Source: a virus
Length of the DNA: 35,124 nucleotides
Reading direction: 5' to 3' (one strand)
IMG/VR virus record: IMGVR_UViG_3300017750_000043
Span: 1 to 35,124 of that record
Part shown: positions 1-7,814 of the stretch, piece by piece
Layout of the letters: each line of letters starts with the position of its first letter
How positions within the stretch are numbered: the first letter of the stretch is position 1
The notes under the pieces: generated by a model
What the model was told of the DNA's origin: nothing
The model's database searches: none
What the model saw: only the letters and a program-made list of their open reading frames with translations
Made by a program: the position numbers and the translations under genes

Positions 1-123
1 GAGCTGTCTATGTACATAGCAGTTGAATTGTTAGGTTTAAACTCGATAAAACTATCAGTGTCTATAATTAGACCTGTACTGCTTAATTGTAAAAATGCTC
101 TTAATGTTCCTGCTGTATTATGA
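1..123. repeat. Terminal direct repeat, left copy (contig overlap)
   Basis: These 123 bases are identical to 35002-35124. Both copies lie inside one reading frame of the tail-fibre gene, and joining them keeps that frame open. The simplest reading is an assembly overlap of a circular or circularly permuted genome of 35,001 bp. A true short terminal repeat of packaged DNA is possible but less likely, because it would split a gene. Confidence 0.95.
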
Positions 124-1265
124 AAATTTAATGAAGATGAATCTCCATAAGTTTTTATTACTCCATTATTAAATATTTCAAATACTTTATGTAAACTTCC
201 TCCATAAGTTCTTTTCATTACAAAAGCATCAGTAGAATTACTATCTGAGGCAGTTGTTATTTGCATACCATAAGGACTATTGCCTGTGTAGTTTAAACCC
301 CAATTATCAGTTGCATCAGAAATCCAAAGTCTATCTGTACCACTTATAGCAAATTTCAAATAATCACTAGCAGTATATAATATTTTATCTCCTATAGTTA
401 CATTACCTGAAAAAGTAGCATTTCCACCTTCAGACATATCAAGTGTAAGAGCAGTTATTCCTGAACCACCATCGTTACCTTTAAACAATATGTCTTTGTC
501 TTGTACTTTTGATTCTATTACAAAATTAGAACTACTATTTTCAAATACACCAATCTCAGTACCATCATCAAAAAATTGTATTTGTCCACCACCTGCATCT
601 AATTTAATTACTCCACCTGCATCAATGTCAAAAGCTCCTGCATCAGATATAGTAGAACCATTTAGTGTCATATCGTCTACAGTCAAAGTTGTAAGAGTAC
701 CTACTGATGTAATAGCAGATTGAGCTGCTCCAGTTACAGTTGCTGCGGTACCACTTACATTGCCTGTAACATTGCCTACAAGGTTTCCTGTAATATTGCC
801 ACTTGCATTTATTGTAGTAAACGCACCTGTGCTTGCAGACTCGCTACCAATAGCAGTACCATCGATCTCACCGCTTGATGCGTAGATAGCTATCGGATCA
901 GCATCAGTTCCAAGTTGGTCGATGTATCCGATGCCATTGACGTACAGGTCTTTCCATTGTTTACTGGCAGAACCGAGGTCAAAGGTATTGTCTGTGTTAG
1001 GTATGATATTGGAATTTACATCAGCGTTTATCGTGATATTATCGGAATCGCCATCACCGATCGTGGTGTCACCTGTGAGGTTTATCGTTGCAGCTTGTAG
1101 CTGTCCTGTAAGTGTTACGTTGCGAAATCCAGATATGTCCTTGTTGGCATCAACGACAACACCCTTACTAGCGGTAACTGTACCTGCGGTTACTGCGGTA
1201 TCTTTGACTCTGCCAATCGCAGAATCAATCTCTGCACCAGTATGACTTGAATTATAATTTGCCAA
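1..1265 (-). CDS. Tail fibre, N-terminal part (continues across contig ends to 34014)
   Basis: The frame is open on the minus strand from a TTG at 1265-1263 to the window edge. The start is supported by AGGAG six bases upstream of the TTG. The protein begins MANYNSSHTGAEIDSAIGRV, followed by repetitive beta-rich fibre sequence (GNITGNLVGNVTGNVSGTA, IDAGGVIKLDAGGGQIQFFD). On the 35,001-bp circle it joins 35001-34014 without a frame break: 1265+988 bases give 751 codons, a 750-aa protein. The first ~420 residues lie here and probably form the virion-proximal shaft. It follows the zinc-ribbon gene in the late operon. The TTG start and the edge truncation make the gene easy to miss. Confidence 0.9.
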   Translation of the reverse strand, partial: MANYNSSHTGAEIDSAIGRVKDTAVTAGTVTASKGVVVDANKDISGFRNVTLTGQLQAATINLTGDTTIGDGDSDNITINADVNSNIIPNTDNTFDLGSASKQWKDLYVNGIGYIDQLGTDADPIAIYASSGEIDGTAIGSESASTGAFTTINASGNITGNLVGNVTGNVSGTAATVTGAAQSAITSVGTLTTLTVDDMTLNGSTISDAGAFDIDAGGVIKLDAGGGQIQFFDDGTEIGVFENSSSNFVIESKVQDKDILFKGNDGGSGITALTLDMSEGGNATFSGNVTIGDKILYTASDYLKFAISGTDRLWISDATDNWGLNYTGNSPYGMQITTASDSNSTDAFVMKRTYGGSLHKVFEIFNNGVIKTYGDSSSLNFHNTAGTLRAFLQLSSTGLIIDTDSFIEFKPNNSTAMYIDS

Positions 1266-1304
1266 TGAAAACTCCTAATTGGTATTCATTTATACCGAGC
1301 TAGG

Positions 1305-1526
1305 TTACACCTTCTTTCCTGCAACCATATCTCTATTATCTTTAGCCATCTTAGAGTCGTTTGTTGGAAATCCAGAGCCTTTATAAATAACTCCAGGAAA
1401 GGCAGTAATTACTTTATCAATATCTTTATTACATTTTGGGCAAGTATCAGGTTCGTCATCACCTAATAAAATAAGCTCGTCAAATATATAATCACAAGCT
1501 TTACATTTATAACTAAAGGTAGGCAT
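1305..1526 (-). CDS. FmdB-like zinc-ribbon protein
   Basis: A protein of about 73 aa starting MPTFSYKCKACDYIFDE. Two CxxC pairs (CKAC and CPKC) about 20 residues apart, with the PTFSYKC/FDE context, are typical of the small FmdB/CxxC-CxxC zinc-ribbon family found in bacteria and phages. I start at the ATG at 1526; a TTG nine codons earlier (1553) lies in the loop of the hairpin at 1543-1572 and is unlikely. A GAGGG sits close upstream of the ATG. It lies between the capsid and tail-fibre genes in the late operon. Its role is unknown; zinc binding is inferred from the cysteines. Confidence 0.75.
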   Translation of the reverse strand: MPTFSYKCKACDYIFDELILLGDDEPDTCPKCNKDIDKVITAFPGVIYKGSGFPTNDSKMAKDNRDMVAGKKV

Positions 1527-1542
1527 AATCCCTCTTATATAG

Positions 1543-1572
1543 TATGAGGGCAATCATACGACTGCCCTCATA
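1543..1572 (-). terminator. Hairpin after the capsid gene
   Basis: Perfect 10-bp inverted repeat (TATGAGGGCA at 1543-1552, TGCCCTCATA at 1563-1572) with a 10-base loop, just downstream of the major capsid gene on the minus strand. There is no clear U-tract, so it may be a leaky terminator or an mRNA-stabilising 3' end that keeps capsid expression above that of the fibre gene. Confidence 0.65.
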
Positions 1573-1583
1573 GTTAATCACTG

Positions 1584-2423
1584 TTACGGATTTCTGAATT
1601 CGTGAATACGACCTTCAAAAGTAGTTACAGCTCCATAGACAACATCAGAAACAACTTTTGTTCCTAAGTCTTCTACTGAGTACTCTGATTGTACTCTTGG
1701 CTCAAGTTGTCTAGCAAAATTTACAGCCGAAGGATGCATAATATATCCAACCTCTACGCCTGTAGTTCCACTAGCACCCATGACAGTACTGGTGAATACT
1801 GGCATTCCATAAAGTCTACCAATATTTCCTGTAGCTGCAGGTGCGCCATCGCCATACTTAGAAGCATCTACAAAGTCAGCAATTCCTAGTAAGGAAGTGT
1901 ACAATGCAGGTGAGACAACTAAGTTACACTCATCAACAGGTACATCAGCTTCCATAAGAGTCTTCATTCCTGCTCTAAGTTCAGCAGCGGTGATAACATT
2001 GTCAGCAGCTAAAGCAGTACCATTTGTGGTAGCAGCTTCAACTTTACTTTCAATGAAAGCATCCATTGTCTTTGCAAGTGCATAACCCATAGTGCTTACT
2101 TCTTTTTCAAGCAAACCTGGGTTGGCTTGGATTGAAGCAAGGTCTTCTATAAGCTTGGCGGCGTAGCGATGCTGATCAACAGTAAGTTGTGCTTCGCCAT
2201 GTGTGTCCGCAGAGAAAGTTACCGCAGATCCACCTTTTGCAGCATCACTTGTTTCTGTTAGTTTAGGTATGTGAAAGACGTCTCCTCGACCTTTCACGAT
2301 TTCTGAATAACTTGAATCAACAAGCTGTTCAAAAACGAGCTTACGCTCTAAGTAGTTTTTGACTCCGTCAGACCATATTTCAGGGATGAAATTGGCTGCC
2401 GTTGTCGTGGTAATATTTGCCAT
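1584..2423 (-). CDS. Major capsid protein (HK97 fold)
   Basis: 279 aa, the expected size for a small HK97-fold shell protein. The N-terminus (MANITTTTAANFIPEIWSD) carries the FIPEIW segment common to P22-coat-like and related marine capsid proteins. The mid-section has the helix ALAKTMDAFIESKVEAA (E-loop/spine-helix region), followed by the A-domain-like stretch NLVVSPALYTSLLG, and the protein ends VYGAVTTFEGRIHEF. It follows the scaffold gene by four bases, the usual portal-MuF-scaffold-capsid order. No separate head protease is visible, which fits a P22-like unprocessed shell. Function rests on family pattern and order. Confidence 0.9.
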   Translation of the reverse strand: MANITTTTAANFIPEIWSDGVKNYLERKLVFEQLVDSSYSEIVKGRGDVFHIPKLTETSDAAKGGSAVTFSADTHGEAQLTVDQHRYAAKLIEDLASIQANPGLLEKEVSTMGYALAKTMDAFIESKVEAATTNGTALAADNVITAAELRAGMKTLMEADVPVDECNLVVSPALYTSLLGIADFVDASKYGDGAPAATGNIGRLYGMPVFTSTVMGASGTTGVEVGYIMHPSAVNFARQLEPRVQSEYSVEDLGTKVVSDVVYGAVTTFEGRIHEFRNP

Positions 2424-2427
2424 TTAA

Positions 2428-2952
2428 TTAGCTCCTATATCTATCAAGAATCGAACTCCACTTCTTCTTGCGTTCTTCAGTTGTCATTTCCGTAAATGGA
2501 TTAACATTAGAAGAAGGCATTTGACCTGGAGCGGATTCGTTAGTTACAACGTTCTTTTTAACACTTGACCGATTAACGAACTTGCGAAGCTTGTCCGTAG
2601 ACAAATCATCTGCAAATTCACGATCCTCTTCAGTAAGCTGACCCAAAAGGTCTTGACGAATGGACTCTTGTAATTTTTGTCCTTCTTCCGCCATGGCTGA
2701 TAATTGTTTATTTTCGTCCTCGTATTTCTCCGCAAGTTCTTTCCACTGCTCCTGATCTTTGAGCTTCGTCTCTTCAATAGACTTGAGTTGATTTTCGAGT
2801 TCTTTCGCTTTTATTTCAGCTTCCTGCGCACGAGAGCGATATTTCTTCGACTCTTGGATAAGTTTTCCGACTTCGTGCTGTTCATCGGTTGACTCTTGCG
2901 GTGCATCCACCACTACTTCTTGTTCGTTCTGAACAGTTTCTTGATTGCTCAT
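2428..2952 (-). CDS. Capsid scaffolding protein
   Basis: 174 aa, highly charged and almost entirely helical. An acidic Gln/Glu-rich N-terminus (MSNQETVQNEQEVVVDAPQE) is followed by a long coiled coil (residues ~25-100) and a basic C-terminus with EERKKKWSSILDRYRS. Immediately upstream of the capsid gene, this is the standard composition and position of a phage scaffold, which guides shell assembly and leaves before packaging. The start is an ATG preceded by AAAGGAG, overlapping the previous gene by four bases (ATGA). Confidence 0.88.
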   Translation of the reverse strand: MSNQETVQNEQEVVVDAPQESTDEQHEVGKLIQESKKYRSRAQEAEIKAKELENQLKSIEETKLKDQEQWKELAEKYEDENKQLSAMAEEGQKLQESIRQDLLGQLTEEDREFADDLSTDKLRKFVNRSSVKKNVVTNESAPGQMPSSNVNPFTEMTTEERKKKWSSILDRYRS

Positions 2953-3428
2953 AGAAACTCCTTTTTTGGTATTTTAGATATTGCCCTAAAAAGTCTATCT
3001 GAATAAACCCTTAGGAACTCCTTCTTTAACTTAGGATGGACTACATCATCCTTTGGTTGATCACCTATAATAGCTCTGACAGGAAGCCCTTTCGGCATCT
3101 TTATCTTGTTAGAATGCGCTAGTATCTTAACGCCTTCTTTTGTGTTACCTGTTGTAGCCTTCCAAGAATTATTGCTTGTCATTTTAGGTGCTTTAAAATA
3201 TGTTGAATCAAGAAGCTTTCCTGTCAACTTCATATCAGCTTTGCCAGTACCACCTTGCTTTCTCTTATACTTTCTGTATTTAGGAGTCAGGGGTGTAAAT
3301 CTTTGACCATGAACATCTTTACCACCACCGACTTCTTTTTTAACATCAGACATCAGCATTTTACCTAACTGTGCGTGAAACGTCTTAGGGACTCTAGCCG
3401 CTTTTTTAAGAGCTTTTTCTAGTTTCAT
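2949..3428 (-). CDS. Virion morphogenesis protein, gpG/tail-completion type
   Basis: 159 aa, strongly basic. The segment DVHGQRFTPLTPKYRKYKRK followed by DMKLTGKLLDSTYF resembles the phage virion-morphogenesis family (Mu gpG / P2 gpS-like), where the G-x-x-x-x-PL-x-x-x-Y motif and LT-x-L/G-L-L-x-S are typical. Such proteins act in head or tail completion. It overlaps the MuF-like gene by 23 bases and the scaffold by four. The start shows no clear SD, so it is probably translated by coupling. Confidence 0.7.
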   Translation of the reverse strand: MKLEKALKKAARVPKTFHAQLGKMLMSDVKKEVGGGKDVHGQRFTPLTPKYRKYKRKQGGTGKADMKLTGKLLDSTYFKAPKMTSNNSWKATTGNTKEGVKILAHSNKIKMPKGLPVRAIIGDQPKDDVVHPKLKKEFLRVYSDRLFRAISKIPKKEFL

Positions 3429-4173
3429 AGTATTGCTGTATTGTTAATGGTTTCTTTTTAAACTTATCTGTGAGCTTTTGTGCTTTACCTTGAACACCTT
3501 TATCTACCGACACTGCTTCCCACGACCCTCTACAGTTGATACCACCGCCATCTACCAAAGCTCCAGGAAAACGTCTTTCTACTTCCTCTGCTGTCATAGA
3601 CCCTGCAGCTAACATTGACTTACACACAGGTCTAGTCTTATCATCCAAAGGATTGACGTATACCAATCTGGTGTTCGGTGCAGTCTGTAGCATTGACACT
3701 GTGATAGCTCGTGAGAATGTAGCCATTGTAGTTGCTATGTGTCTTTCGGTAGCACTAGGCAGAAGCGACAAATTGCGCTTGACGAGGGATTTAAGTTCAG
3801 GCAACTTCAAACCTCTGCCTATGCCACTAGCGACAGTGTAGCGTATCTCATCACCAAGGGATATAATATAATTACTAATAGAGCTGTTAAACATATTGCG
3901 AAGTGCTAAGACCTCTGTTTGTGTCATTTGACCAAACAAGGCTTTTCCTTGAAAGATAGAATCAATACCTGCCATGTAGCGATTAATTGCACCTTGCATT
4001 CTTAGGTCTTGTAAAATATAGTCTGCTATCGATAAGACACCTAGAGCTGCTAATATTTGGTCATAAGATAGACCATCGTCTTGAAGCTCTTGCGCTTCTT
4101 CTGAGAATTGGTCTATTGCTTGTTCTAAGTCTGACTGAAAATCAGCTACGACACCATTAATGATATCATCCAT
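3406..4173 (-). CDS. MuF/SPP1 gp7-type minor head protein
   Basis: 255 aa. The C-terminal third carries the phage Mu F-like signature: NPLDDKTRPVCKSM followed by GGGINCRGSWEAVS, with the D-x-x-T-C-x-C metal-binding-like pattern of the family. The N-terminal two thirds are helical. MuF proteins sit with the portal inside the head and help assembly and early ejection. It lies directly downstream of the portal gene with an eight-base overlap, the canonical place. No toxin domain is fused to the C-terminus, unlike some MuF proteins. Confidence 0.85.
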   Translation of the reverse strand: MDDIINGVVADFQSDLEQAIDQFSEEAQELQDDGLSYDQILAALGVLSIADYILQDLRMQGAINRYMAGIDSIFQGKALFGQMTQTEVLALRNMFNSSISNYIISLGDEIRYTVASGIGRGLKLPELKSLVKRNLSLLPSATERHIATTMATFSRAITVSMLQTAPNTRLVYVNPLDDKTRPVCKSMLAAGSMTAEEVERRFPGALVDGGGINCRGSWEAVSVDKGVQGKAQKLTDKFKKKPLTIQQYYETRKSS

Positions 4174-5497
4174 TATTTAGCAGTCGTGTGACTAATGCAC
4201 TCCCTTGACTCATAGCTTCTTCTGACCTGCGAATCTTTTCTTCAGCCATCTCAGGTGTAAGATCTGGGTCTTTAGACATCAGATAGTTTGCTTTAGTATC
4301 TAAGCCATTCTTCCATAGCCAATCGTAATACATCATTTCATCTTTAGGGCTAAGTGGATAAGTGGGTTCAGTAAAATCTACAGTATAATCACCAGGTATA
4401 CTCTTACCTGTCTTTACCTCAATAATACGCTTGTCAATCTCAAAGCGTTGCTTTTCCCATGGTCTCCATGTGTCTTCAATCGCACCTACTCGCTCTTCAA
4501 CGTTCTCAAGCTCCTGTATCCTAAGTGCTTCACCTGATGGAGCGTTGCCATGCGAGTCAGCCCATTTGATACGAAGGTGATTGTTGTTAAGCGTTGCTGC
4601 TACCATAAACTTCACAGATTCGATGATTTCTGATAGTTTTCCTTCAGGTGCAGTAACGCCGAAGTTAGAGCCTTCAGGTAAATATAGTACCTTATCGACA
4701 CCAATCTCAATACGAGATGCATCATCAACACCTGTGATGAACTTGATACCGATAGCTCCAAAACGAATTGCCAACGCTAGTTCTGTCATTGCTACACTGA
4801 CCGACAAATCTGCTTTAACCACATCTTCGGCTCCGTTGGTGAACCAGTCTCTAACGACTGAACCACGATGGCAGAATGTAACAGGTAACAGTCCGTAAGG
4901 ATTCTCGTCATTTGCATTATAGTGAATGACTTCTCCGTCACCTTTTATTCCAAAGTGTTTGGCAGGTAAGCCTTCACGCTCCTCTGTCCAAACCACGAAT
5001 TCTTCTTCTTCTATTCTTGAGTCTCCCTGATTTTGCAAAGCGTATATTACGCCAAATGGCTTTTGCTCGCCCTTAATAAACATAGGCTCAAAGAATGGGA
5101 GCATATCGTACTGCACTCTTTGCTTTGACTCATCCCATTTTGATTTAAATGCCATTGTGCCTAATAAAAATGTCAACGCTTCTAAGTTTCTACGTTTTGA
5201 GTTAAGATCTGACAAATCAATCATATTCATATATGCGTCTGCAGCATTCATCTTGGGAGGTCGCTTGTATGCCATTGACCTGGCTTTTGCCACCCTGCGT
5301 GTGAGGTTTTGCTGAAACATCGGAACTTGTCTCAATGTATCATTACCAAAAAATTTACCAATATAATGTTCCATATTGATTCCTTCGTAGAAATCAAGAA
5401 ACATTTCTCTTTCTTGCATACGCTCTGTTTCTACTACTGCGAGATGATTCGATAATGCATCGATTACCGCAGTCCTAGATAAAGTATCTATAATCAC
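4166..5497 (-). CDS. Portal protein
   Basis: 443 aa, the normal portal length. The protein has a long N-terminal helical region, a beta-rich wing with EEEFVVWTEEREGLPAKHFG, a conserved NPYGLLPVTFCHRG stretch, the stem/clip helices (AMTELALAIRFGAIG), and a C-terminal helix-rich crown including LRIQELENVEERVGAIEDTW. It forms the dodecameric ring through which terminase pumps DNA. The start is GTG at 5497, forming a GTGA overlap with the large terminase stop. Position between terminase and MuF confirms the call. Confidence 0.92.
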   Translation of the reverse strand: MIIDTLSRTAVIDALSNHLAVVETERMQEREMFLDFYEGINMEHYIGKFFGNDTLRQVPMFQQNLTRRVAKARSMAYKRPPKMNAADAYMNMIDLSDLNSKRRNLEALTFLLGTMAFKSKWDESKQRVQYDMLPFFEPMFIKGEQKPFGVIYALQNQGDSRIEEEEFVVWTEEREGLPAKHFGIKGDGEVIHYNANDENPYGLLPVTFCHRGSVVRDWFTNGAEDVVKADLSVSVAMTELALAIRFGAIGIKFITGVDDASRIEIGVDKVLYLPEGSNFGVTAPEGKLSEIIESVKFMVAATLNNNHLRIKWADSHGNAPSGEALRIQELENVEERVGAIEDTWRPWEKQRFEIDKRIIEVKTGKSIPGDYTVDFTEPTYPLSPKDEMMYYDWLWKNGLDTKANYLMSKDPDLTPEMAEEKIRRSEEAMSQGSALVTRLLNNG

Positions 5498-6759
5498 CAG
5501 TCTATTACTCCTGCCTGTTTCTGTTTAATACCGAATAGGTTTACGAACATATACCTCATTTGGTCACAAAAGTGATCATACCGACCATCTTTTAGTGGTT
5601 CTTCTTTTAATCTTTGGTCTGCTTTTTTCTCAGGATATCTATAATTCTCAGTGCTTTCTATAGCTCCCTTGCAGTGCGATGCGAAGAATATGTGTGGGTC
5701 TCCATTTGCATCATTGAACCAAGACCTGAGAAGAGATACGCCGTTCGGTATATTGCGTGATATCCTATCGGTCTTATAACGAACTCTCATGCCATGCTGA
5801 CGAAATATCTCTATATCTCCGATACCTGACTGTGCCTGAGTACCTGCACCTGCAGGATCTCCATAGTACGTTAGTACTGGATATTGCTTTTCCTTTATCA
5901 TTCGCGCGAGTTCTTCAGTCCTTATGTTCTCTTCAAAACAAATTTCATCGATAACGTAGACCCTTGGCTTTTCATACTTAAAGTCGACCTGGTACCACCC
6001 CACTGAGGGCATACGATAGCCGAAGTCGATTGAGCAGTATGTGGGTAAGGAACTGTTATATTGTATGTCATCTCTGACATGGATATCTCGTTGTAAGTCG
6101 TACACTTTCCCACTAAACGTTGTAAACGCTGCCATATATTCTTGAGCAAATGTTTCATACGTTAATTCTTTCTTTAATTGTTCAACGTCATCCTTAAAAT
6201 ATGGTGAATCGGTTGACGGATGTTGCCATGATTGCCAATCTTTGTAATTCTTATCTTCTCCCCTAGCCCATAAATCATGAAGCCAATTGAATCCACGAGG
6301 GGTACTCGTAAATAACGCCCAACCTTCTCTATCGGACAACGTTGGTCTCAGGTATTGCTCCCAAGTAATCTTTTTGATACTGGCAGCCTCATCAATGACC
6401 ATATAGTCCAGACCTTCTCCCACTAGGGAATCCAGGTTGTCTGCCGAGCGTATCGCTATCTCCGATTCTAGTCCGCCAATCTTAGCGTAGTACAATTGTC
6501 CTGATATTTCCTTCTTTGCTACAACAGGAAGTCTCATCTTCATTATGATTGCTTCCTTGACAAGTCTGGCGATCTTATCGCACATATCGTAGTTCGGTGC
6601 TACAATCCAACCTCTAGTTTTAGGCGATAGTAGGTATGGCAGTATCTCCATAGCTGCACCAAAAGATTTACCTGATCGTCTCCCCTGTATATTTACACGA
6701 AAACGAGCTTTTGAATTATGTACTGCTAATTGATTGCTAGTAGGTTCATACCCTACCAA
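5494..6759 (-). CDS. terL: Terminase large subunit
   Basis: 421 aa with all packaging-motor motifs: Walker A QGRRSGKS (residues 25-32), Walker B DYMVIDEA (D123, E124), coupling motif TSTPRG (151-156), and the RNase-H-like nuclease acids in SIDFGYRMP (D245), VIDEICFE (D271/E272), GDPAG (D301) and a late RYDHFCDQMRY. It cuts concatemeric DNA and powers packaging through the portal. The start is a TTG at 6759 overlapping the small terminase end; no ATG exists in frame before the upstream stop. It overlaps the portal gene by four bases. Confidence 0.96.
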   Translation of the reverse strand: MVGYEPTSNQLAVHNSKARFRVNIQGRRSGKSFGAAMEILPYLLSPKTRGWIVAPNYDMCDKIARLVKEAIIMKMRLPVVAKKEISGQLYYAKIGGLESEIAIRSADNLDSLVGEGLDYMVIDEAASIKKITWEQYLRPTLSDREGWALFTSTPRGFNWLHDLWARGEDKNYKDWQSWQHPSTDSPYFKDDVEQLKKELTYETFAQEYMAAFTTFSGKVYDLQRDIHVRDDIQYNSSLPTYCSIDFGYRMPSVGWYQVDFKYEKPRVYVIDEICFEENIRTEELARMIKEKQYPVLTYYGDPAGAGTQAQSGIGDIEIFRQHGMRVRYKTDRISRNIPNGVSLLRSWFNDANGDPHIFFASHCKGAIESTENYRYPEKKADQRLKEEPLKDGRYDHFCDQMRYMFVNLFGIKQKQAGVIDW

Positions 6760-7159
6760 CTTCCAGAGCTTTTTTCGGTTGAGTATCTTGATTGCTCGTT
6801 ACCTCTTCGTATGCTTTTTCTATAGGGCTTTCCTCGTATCCGCATTCACGCAAGACTGCTTCCATGTTGCCGAACATTTCTACCTCGTTCTTCTCAGATT
6901 GTCCAAGGTATTGCTTTCCGAGGAATATCAATAGTGCGGTATTGCCATTCTCAGCGTGTTTCCATTGGAGCTGACGAAGCTTTATCTTCATCTGTTCCTT
7001 GCCTACCTGCAACTCATCCCTAAACTTATTGCGAATCGTTGATTCATCTACAGCGAAGAATCGTGCAATTTCAGTAATACTACAACCCATCGTAGATAGC
7101 ATTTGTACCTTGTCTGGGTCTATGTCTTTGGCTTTGTAGCCTGTCTTTTTTCTACTCAT
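6746..7159 (-). CDS. terS: Terminase small subunit
   Basis: 137 aa when started at the ATG at 7159 (a TTG one codon earlier is also possible). The N-terminal half holds a helix-turn-helix (VQMLSTMGCSITEIARFFAVDESTIRNKF) of the type used for DNA recognition by small terminases; the rest is helical (QMKIKLRQLQWKHAENGNTALLIFLGKQYLGQ), with the K-x-LG-K-x-x-L pattern common in these proteins. It overlaps both neighbours in the late operon directly before the large terminase. It probably recognises the pac/cos site and regulates cutting. Confidence 0.85.
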   Translation of the reverse strand: MSRKKTGYKAKDIDPDKVQMLSTMGCSITEIARFFAVDESTIRNKFRDELQVGKEQMKIKLRQLQWKHAENGNTALLIFLGKQYLGQSEKNEVEMFGNMEAVLRECGYEESPIEKAYEEVTSNQDTQPKKALEVGRV

Positions 7160-7481
7160 CAATAATATCCATAAAGGCTACATCCTGAAACAAGCCATTA
7201 CACTTGGATAGACAACGTCTCCAATAGGTTTTTGCAGATGATACGCTAACACCTATTTGAGATGCGATGAGTGGAAACGAATGATTTCTTAGTCTCATGA
7301 GAAACACTTCCTTCTCTCTGCTTGAGAACATATCGTATGCCTTGTGTGCAGCGAGTTGAAAGTTTCTAAGTTCAGGCTCAATGAGACCTGATCGAAACGC
7401 TTTCATCTTGTCGGTATACTCCGTTGCAAGCTCCATTGCTTCATTAAGTGATTCTACTGAGTCTTCTGATATCCAATCCAT
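7152..7481 (-). CDS. Sigma-region-4-like HTH protein, probable late regulator
   Basis: 109 aa. The C-terminal half (MFSSREKEVFLMRLRNHSFPLIASQIGVSVSSAKTYWRRCLSKC) has the layout of a sigma-70 region 4 / LuxR-type helix-turn-helix: a REKEVF helix, an IASQIGVS turn and an SAKTYWRR recognition helix. The N-terminus is helical. It is the first gene of the long minus-strand late operon, where ArpU/RinA-like late activators often sit. The ATG at 7481 is preceded by AAAGGA. A palindromic motif (7491-7504) lies just upstream. A role in late transcription is an inference from fold and place. Confidence 0.7.
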   Translation of the reverse strand: MDWISEDSVESLNEAMELATEYTDKMKAFRSGLIEPELRNFQLAAHKAYDMFSSREKEVFLMRLRNHSFPLIASQIGVSVSSAKTYWRRCLSKCNGLFQDVAFMDIIDE

Positions 7482-7490
7482 GCGTGTTCC

Positions 7491-7504
7491 TTTTGTTCAC
7501 AAAA
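7491..7504. promoter_or_regulatory. Candidate repressor operator, site A
   Basis: TTTTGT-TC-ACAAAA, a perfect palindrome with six-base arms, lies 10 bases before the first late gene's start codon and abuts its SD. Its core TTGTTCACA recurs at 16962-16970 (integrase/regulator region) and, inverted, at 7738-7746 (amidoligase promoter). All three copies are intergenic. A binding site for the phage's Cro/CI-like protein is inferred, not shown. Confidence 0.5.
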
Positions 7505-7608
7505 GTTGGGAAAATTTTTACAGGCGAGTAGCCAGAGCGGTTTGGGCTGTCCTTGGGTGTGCCTACCCTACCTATTTGATTTTCGAATTTAAATAATTTT
7601 ACCAACAA

Positions 7609-7627
7609 AAAGAATAAAGTATTCTTT
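7609..7627. terminator. AT-rich hairpin
   Basis: Perfect 8-bp inverted repeat AAAGAATA / TATTCTTT with a three-base loop. It could be a weak terminator or an operator insulating the divergent units. There is no good U-tract on either strand, so its role is open. Confidence 0.35.
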
Positions 7628-7703
7628 AGTTCTTTGAGTAAAAAGATTTATTAAAGTCTAAATAATTCTTTTTTTGGATTCCGTTTGGTTTCCTTTTGTT
7701 TGT

Positions 7704-7746
7704 TTGGATGTCGAATTTTTTTATTATATATATATAATGTGAACAA
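7704..7746 (+). promoter_or_regulatory. Probable promoter and operator of the amidoligase cassette (site C)
   Basis: A -35-like TTGGAT (7704-7709) and a -10-like TATATA (7727-7732) are 17 bases apart; an overlapping TATAAT is at 7733-7738. The motif TGTGAACAA (7738-7746), the inverse of TTGTTCACA, falls on the expected transcription start. The cassette would therefore have its own promoter, possibly controlled by the same repressor as integrase. Sequence is AT-rich, so chance promoter hexamers are a concern. Confidence 0.45.
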
Positions 7747-7814
7747 CTTGTAAACATCATTTATTTAATGTAATTTTATACTATATTATTTATCAATTAA
7801 CGAAAGGGAAAAGT

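Larger units (their letters stand above)
7482..7814. other. Divergent control region between late operon and accessory cassette
   Basis: 333 bases without a credible gene. From left to right: a palindrome TTTTGT-TC-ACAAAA (7491-7504), a short GC-richer patch at ~7523-7570 with a tRNA D-arm-like stretch, an AT-rich hairpin (7609-7627), and a very AT-rich tract with promoter-like hexamers (7704-7738), a second copy of the palindromic motif (7738-7746), and the ribosome site of the amidoligase (7798-7808). It must hold the start signals for late transcription (minus) and the accessory cassette (plus). Confidence 0.7.

Noticed and set aside
1527-1553. Nine-codon N-terminal extension of the zinc-ribbon protein from a TTG
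   Set aside because: The TTG lies in the loop of the capsid-gene hairpin, without SD; the ATG at 1526 starts at the conserved family N-terminus.
7523-7590. Possible tRNA: AGCCAGAGCGGTTTGGGCT looks like a D-arm, with TTCGAAT further on
   Set aside because: No acceptor stem, the T-arm flanks do not pair, and no seven-base anticodon loop can be drawn. At most an att-site or tRNA relic; tRNAscan-SE would settle it.
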